Assembly: GCA_029939595.1 (NCBI GenBank)
Contig: JAOZSQ010000001.1
Location: forward strand, 310,001 to 374,000
Direction: 5' to 3'
Source of the DNA: EX4572-165 sp002254885
GTDB lineage: Archaea; Thermoplasmatota; E2; DHVEG-1
Length of the DNA: 64,000 bases
The translations under genes were made by a program, and so were the position numbers. Under the pieces are notes generated by a model. It did not search any database and was not told where the DNA came from. It saw only the letters and a program-made list of their open reading frames with translations. This document shows positions 60,205-64,000 of the stretch, one piece after another. The number at the start of each line of letters is the position of its first letter. Within the stretch, counting starts at the first letter, position 1.

Positions 60205-61369
60205 ACATTCCGATTAAATTTCTAATAATGAAAAAATGATCCTCAAATATTTGACGTGGTTCAAGTTCGCCTAACGGCATCCAAAACGCCCGTTTAGCGT
60301 CATCAGATCCTCTGACTTTTGGGAGAGATTCTTCGTCTTTTAGTTGTATTAAATATGCTTTTGTGATTGTTCTTCCTCTTACTGATCTATATGGATAATC
60401 ATATGTCCTTTCTTCTTTTATACTGCCTTTTAACACAGGTATAGGTATTTTTAATCTGGTTTCTTCTCTGAGTTCCCGAATCATTGCATCTATAAGTTTT
60501 TCTTCTGGATTGAGAAATCCCCCAGGAAGTGCATATAAACTCTTTCCAGGATGTGATTTTCTTTCAACCATCAATACATGACCCGATTGGATAACAACGG
60601 CATCTACTGTTTGAAAAATGGGTTTGAATTTATCTTTGAATTCGCCCTTGTAGTGTTGTACAAAATTGTATTCTTCTTTTATATTTCTATATTCATCGGT
60701 TTTTCTGAATTCCATCAAAAAATTGATTGACGAATTTGGAACCAACGAAGATACAAAATTTTTAAATGGTTCCGGTTCAGTATAAAAGTAAGGTCCTCTA
60801 ATTGATGATCCGTTAATATTTTTGTGGCTGTTTAAAAGAATTAGTTCCCATTGTGGAAACGATTTGAGATAAAATGAAGTTGGATCTTTATCATGCCCTA
60901 TTATACCAATTTTAGCCATGTTGTACATTGTTTTGCCATGTTCTTTAATAATGTACTTAATCTTTTTTTGTACTTTCAGTATCCAAAGTACATTATTATA
61001 AATGTAATCATCTAAAGGGTTTATGATAATTGGTTTTCCATCAAATTCTTCAAATAACATTTGATGAACTTCTTCGTATATGAAAGGGTTTCGTAGGAAG
61101 CTTCTAGCTAGATTGGATGATCCTATTAGAATAATTACTTGATTAGCCAATTTAAGGGCTTCTTTGATGATATGAGCGTGTCCATTATGTAAAGGTTGGA
61201 AACGACCAATAAAAATTAAATAATCAAATTTTTTTTTCTTTTTTGGAAAGGTTTTTGATATAGATTCTACATATGTTTTTGCGTCTTCATCTGTTAATGG
61301 CGCATCTGTTGGTGGTTCCATAAAAGCTATATCTTCATTTTGTGGTTGTTTTAATAATGCTGTTATCAT
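60200..61369 (-). CDS. nadM: Bifunctional NMN adenylyltransferase / Nudix hydrolase
   Basis: The N-terminal domain has the nucleotidyltransferase motif IGRFQPLHNGHAHI (GRFQPLHNGH, residues 55-64) and the later GSSIRGPY (S-x-x-R) that binds ATP phosphates. The C-terminal domain has a Nudix box: GGFLNPEEKL then RELREET. This pairing is known from bacterial enzymes that make NaAD/NAD and hydrolyse ADP-ribose. ATG at 61369 is chosen because GGAGGA lies five bases ahead; the in-frame TTG at 61381 is inside that site. Together with nicotinate phosphoribosyltransferase and NAD synthetase it completes a route to NAD. Confidence 0.88.
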   Translation of the reverse strand: MITALLKQPQNEDIAFMEPPTDAPLTDEDAKTYVESISKTFPKKKKKFDYLIFIGRFQPLHNGHAHIIKEALKLANQVIILIGSSNLARSFLRNPFIYEEVHQMLFEEFDGKPIIINPLDDYIYNNVLWILKVQKKIKYIIKEHGKTMYNMAKIGIIGHDKDPTSFYLKSFPQWELILLNSHKNINGSSIRGPYFYTEPEPFKNFVSSLVPNSSINFLMEFRKTDEYRNIKEEYNFVQHYKGEFKDKFKPIFQTVDAVVIQSGHVLMVERKSHPGKSLYALPGGFLNPEEKLIDAMIRELREETRLKIPIPVLKGSIKEERTYDYPYRSVRGRTITKAYLIQLKDEESLPKVRGSDDAKRAFWMPLGELEPRQIFEDHFFIIRNLIGML

Positions 61370-61387
61370 ATCTTCCTCCAAGATAAT

Positions 61388-61573
61388 TCAAGATAGGTCT
61401 TTTCCCTCTTTGAATTGTTGTTTGTATGATATACGAGCTTTTTCTTCAGCTTGTTCGTATATGTTCATATAATCGTTTTTAATATCATTATTGAAATTAG
61501 CTGTTTGTAATGCCTCTTTAAGAAATTCCTGGTAAGGTTTTGGCTGGATAAATTTTTTTAGTTGGGTGATCAT
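61388..61573 (-). CDS. Unknown small protein (61 aa)
   Basis: No family is recognised. It starts MITQLKKFIQPKPYQEFLKEA and is helical and charged throughout. The ATG at 61573 has a GGAG site seven bases ahead; in-frame ATGs up to 61609 lie within or before that site. It follows a strong promoter (61599-61628) and leads into the NMN adenylyltransferase gene 18 bases on. Confidence 0.5.
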   Translation of the reverse strand: MITQLKKFIQPKPYQEFLKEALQTANFNNDIKNDYMNIYEQAEEKARISYKQQFKEGKDLS

Positions 61574-61598
61574 TTTAATCTCCATTAGTTGTTTTCCC

Positions 61599-61628
61599 AT
61601 TATACACATAATTTAATGGGAAAGTCAA
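61599..61628 (-). promoter_or_regulatory. Sigma-70-type promoter (early)
   Basis: On the minus strand, TTGACT and TATAAT are separated by 18 bases, a near-perfect host-type promoter. It overlaps the gap before the 61-residue gene, and drives that gene and nadM. An inverted repeat CCCATTA / TAATGGG surrounds the -10 and could be an operator. Confidence 0.65.
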
Positions 61629-61630
61629 CC

Positions 61631-61978
61631 TTAGACAAATTCCAACCCATTTATATTTTGAGCATATTCTTCAAAGGTTTCCCAAAAGTCATTAATAATA
61701 TTTTCTCTGCTATTCATCCATGATATACCTTTTTTGAGGTAAAGAGTTAGTAATTGTGCGTTGCGTGATGCACATTTGATATTATCAAATGGAATTATTA
61801 CTCTTTCATCTTCAAAATAAAGTTTTTTAATACAAGGCAAAGAATTGACTATTAGTGATGGAATATCTTTAAAATCAACTTGGTGTTTGCCCTTTACAGG
61901 TACATTTTTTGTGATCAATATTATTTCATTATATGGAAATATATGATTGTCACTTATATGGTAAGTTGGATTTATCAT
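61631..61978 (-). CDS. Unknown protein between NAD genes (115 aa)
   Basis: No family is recognised. Mixed alpha/beta, starting MINPTYHISDNHIFPYNEII and with an acidic C-terminal helix (DFWETFEEYAQN). It overlaps the nadE stop by four bases, so it is translationally coupled to NAD synthetase; a role in NAD supply is possible from context only. Confidence 0.5.
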   Translation of the reverse strand: MINPTYHISDNHIFPYNEIILITKNVPVKGKHQVDFKDIPSLIVNSLPCIKKLYFEDERVIIPFDNIKCASRNAQLLTLYLKKGISWMNSRENIINDFWETFEEYAQNINGLEFV

Positions 61979-62778
61979 AATTCTATAAATTTTTTGAAAT
62001 GTTTAGGAATATTGCAGACCGGTATTGGTTGCATTTTGTGTTGATTGGCTTTTTGAAATTTTTCATAAATTTTCAAAACTTCTACTTGTCTATTATCCAT
62101 GTTCAAAAGATTGGGTTTGTTGACAGCCCAATTTATTGCCCATTCCAATTCTTTGTATGTGGCACCGATTTGATTTTCATCGGACCGGTTATCTTCCCAT
62201 AAACCATCAGTAGGAGTGGCTTCTATAATATCTCTGGCTATTCCCAAATACCGACCCAAACCCCACACTTCTGATTTCATCAAATCCCCAATTGGGGATA
62301 TATCAACTCCACCATCTCCATATTTGGTATAAAAACCAATTCCAAAGTCTTCTACTTTATTACCGGTTCCTACTACCAAGTTATTGTTAGAACCAGCTAA
62401 TGCATATAGAGTCATCATTCTTAACCTGGATTGAGTATTTGCTAACGTCAAATTGTCCAATAAAGGCATTTCATTTTTGAATGCTTGGAATGGTTCGGTT
62501 AGATTAATTTCAATGAATGTAACATGAGGATAATTATTTTGGAGCCATTTGATATGGTTTATGGCAGAGTTACGGGCTTGTTTTTGAGGTAGTTGCATAT
62601 AATATTGTGTTGGCATCACAGCAAGGGTTGTTTCATAATCTGTTTTGGCGCATAATGTGGAAACAACAGCCGAGTCAATTCCACCGGATACACCAACTAC
62701 AAATCCATTCATTTTGGAATTGTCACAATATGTTTTTAGCCAATCTACTATATGTTTGGTTATCAATTTATATTTCAT
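61975..62778 (-). CDS. nadE: NAD synthetase (ammonia-dependent type)
   Basis: The 267-residue protein has the ATP-pyrophosphatase loop GVSGGIDSAVV, then RLRMMTLYALA, VVGTGNKVEDFGIGFYTKYG and GDGGVDISPIGDL, all typical of NadE. There is no glutaminase domain, so it should use free ammonia to turn NaAD into NAD. ATG at 62778 is chosen for its AAGGA site rather than an in-frame TTG at 62790. It overlaps the upstream 64-residue gene by 11 bases. Confidence 0.94.
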   Translation of the reverse strand: MKYKLITKHIVDWLKTYCDNSKMNGFVVGVSGGIDSAVVSTLCAKTDYETTLAVMPTQYYMQLPQKQARNSAINHIKWLQNNYPHVTFIEINLTEPFQAFKNEMPLLDNLTLANTQSRLRMMTLYALAGSNNNLVVGTGNKVEDFGIGFYTKYGDGGVDISPIGDLMKSEVWGLGRYLGIARDIIEATPTDGLWEDNRSDENQIGATYKELEWAINWAVNKPNLLNMDNRQVEVLKIYEKFQKANQHKMQPIPVCNIPKHFKKFIEL

Positions 62779-62962
62779 TTTTCCTTTCAAAAAAATTGCA
62801 TTTGTAATTTTTAGTGGAAAGAATTTGCATTAAAAATCCCTCATCTGAATGTCCACTAAAAAAAAGTCGTTTTTTACAGAGTCCTAATTTGATATATTCA
62901 ACATCAACCGGTTTAATTTTTTTACAATGCCAATGTTTACAATTTTTACATGCTTTTTTCAT
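62768..62962 (-). CDS. Small Cys/His-rich, probable zinc-binding protein (64 aa)
   Basis: Starts MKKACKNCKHWHCKKIKP (C-x2-C-x4-C) with further Cys at GLCKKR and YKCNFF, fitting a small zinc-binding module. It lies between the two NAD genes in the same operon and overlaps nadE. No specific family is assigned. Confidence 0.5.
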   Translation of the reverse strand: MKKACKNCKHWHCKKIKPVDVEYIKLGLCKKRLFFSGHSDEGFLMQILSTKNYKCNFFERKNEI

Positions 62963-62964
62963 GA

Positions 62965-64000
62965 TTATTTTATATTGAAGGTTTCTTTTAGATAATTCAA
63001 AAAAGTCTCACTTTTGCACATTCCTTTTCCTGGAGAATCACTTACTTTGGCAACTGGATGATCATTACATTTTATCATTTTCATGACAATTTGTATGGGT
63101 TCCAATCCCACATCATTGGTAAGATTGGTTCCGATTCCAAAAGCAGTATTGGTGTATGCTTTGAAATCATAGTACGTTTTAATGGCTGTTGGAATAGTTA
63201 AACCGTCACTGAATATCAGTGTTTTGGTTTTGGGATCAATGCCCATTTTTTCATAATGTAGCAATGCTTTGTTACCCCATTCCAAAGGATCACCAGAATC
63301 GTGTCGCATACCATCAAACAGTTTGGAAAAGTATAAATCAAAGTCTTTTAAAAATGCGTCAAACCCAACTGTATCAGTTAATGCAATTCCAAGTCTACCT
63401 CTATATTCTTTTGCCCAAACATCTAATGCAGCTTTTTGGAAAACGTGTAATGGTACTAGTTGTTGGAATGCTTGTAAATATTCATGAGCCATTGTACCGA
63501 TAGGTGTTATCCCAAATCTCATAGCCAGATCAACATTACTGGTTCCGATTATGTTTTGTTTGTTTTCTTTTAGGAGATATTCTAAAACAGCTATTTGCCA
63601 TTTTTTAGAATATCTCCTTCTGGTTCCAAATTCGGCTATTTTAATATCTTTGCCATGTTTTCTAAGATATTCGGACTTTTCTGCTAGATGGATGGCTCCA
63701 CCGGTCAAGTTTTTGTTGTCAGAAAAATACACTTCATTGACAGTAGCCAGGATTGGGATTTCAAAAAGTGTGGTTTGGAGCCACGGACCTTTGACATTGA
63801 TACAGAGATCGTTTTTATCACACCGAATATCAACATATTGTTCGGGTACAAAGCAAAAACCTCTTAAAAAGTCTACGTAGTCTTCGCTTAGAAATCCTAA
63901 TTTCAAAAGGTAGTTGGCTTCCTCATAGGTTAAATTGAGGTTTTTGAGTTTATAAATTTCTTCGCTAATCTTCTCCAAATATGGATTGAAGTCTATGTTG
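62965..64000 (-). CDS. pncB: Nicotinate phosphoribosyltransferase, N terminus beyond window
   Basis: Matches E. coli PncB closely: WLQTTLFEIPILATVNEVYF, GTSNVDLAMRFGITPIGTMA, HEYLQAF, DGMRHDSGDPLEWGNKA, KTKTLIFSDGL and VAKVSDSPGKGMC. It makes NaMN from nicotinate and PRPP, the first step of the Preiss-Handler route. The frame is open to the window end past the only nearby start (TTG at 63978), and bacterial homologues have about 40-60 more residues, so the true start lies outside. Confidence 0.93.
   Translation of the reverse strand, partial: NIDFNPYLEKISEEIYKLKNLNLTYEEANYLLKLGFLSEDYVDFLRGFCFVPEQYVDIRCDKNDLCINVKGPWLQTTLFEIPILATVNEVYFSDNKNLTGGAIHLAEKSEYLRKHGKDIKIAEFGTRRRYSKKWQIAVLEYLLKENKQNIIGTSNVDLAMRFGITPIGTMAHEYLQAFQQLVPLHVFQKAALDVWAKEYRGRLGIALTDTVGFDAFLKDFDLYFSKLFDGMRHDSGDPLEWGNKALLHYEKMGIDPKTKTLIFSDGLTIPTAIKTYYDFKAYTNTAFGIGTNLTNDVGLEPIQIVMKMIKCNDHPVAKVSDSPGKGMCKSETFLNYLKETFNIK

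Overview
The window is an AT-rich, gene-dense stretch of a large T4-like (contractile-tailed) phage genome. The diagnostic block is the T4 head module in T4 order: a gene 4-like head-completion nuclease, portal gp20, an acidic core protein in the gp67/68 slot, prohead protease gp21, scaffold gp22 and major capsid protein gp23 (about 40.6-47.8 kb). Upstream lie two adjacent gp19-type tail-tube genes plus a third gp19-like gene at 29.6 kb. Motifs matching the T4 late promoter (TATAAATA) precede several structural genes. No tRNA, CRISPR array, insertion sequence or integrase was seen. The host cannot be named from this sequence.

Layout. 0-1.4 kb: the end of an unknown gene, a minus-strand terminase-like ATPase domain with degenerate Walker motifs and no nuclease, a 52-residue ORF, and a free-standing ClpX-type zinc-binding domain. 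1.5-30.1 kb: tail tube and a very large fibre/adhesin block, including proteins of about 1475 and 3198 residues built from repeated beta modules. 30.1-33.8 kb: four genes that share a short N-terminal leader ending in (L/I)-x-E, resembling T4 capsid-targeting sequences; one is an apparent ADP-ribosyltransferase split by an in-frame TAA. 33.8-40.2 kb: more fibre genes. 40.2-47.8 kb: the head module. 47.9-55.9 kb: an unusual run of about 22 small, very basic, cysteine-rich genes. Nearly all begin MI(S/N/H/V)R and reach an (L/I/M)-x-E site within about 4-30 residues; several then carry glycine-zipper segments and paired cysteines.

55.9-64 kb is mostly minus-strand and metabolic or accessory: T4-type RNA ligase 1, an Sm/Hfq-like small protein, and three enzymes that together make NAD from nicotinate (nicotinate phosphoribosyltransferase, NMN adenylyltransferase fused to a Nudix domain, NAD synthetase). 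A bacterial-type ABC substrate-binding protein gene with a signal peptide lies on the opposite strand and carries an in-frame TGA.

How it may fit together. The head genes build a prohead whose gp21 protease cuts after (L/I)-x-E. The leader-bearing proteins at 30-33.8 kb and 47.9-55.9 kb are the natural candidates for cargo packed inside that head and processed by the same protease; this is inference. Three separate genes are cut by one in-frame stop each (TAA, TAA, TGA) while their reading frames stay open beyond it.
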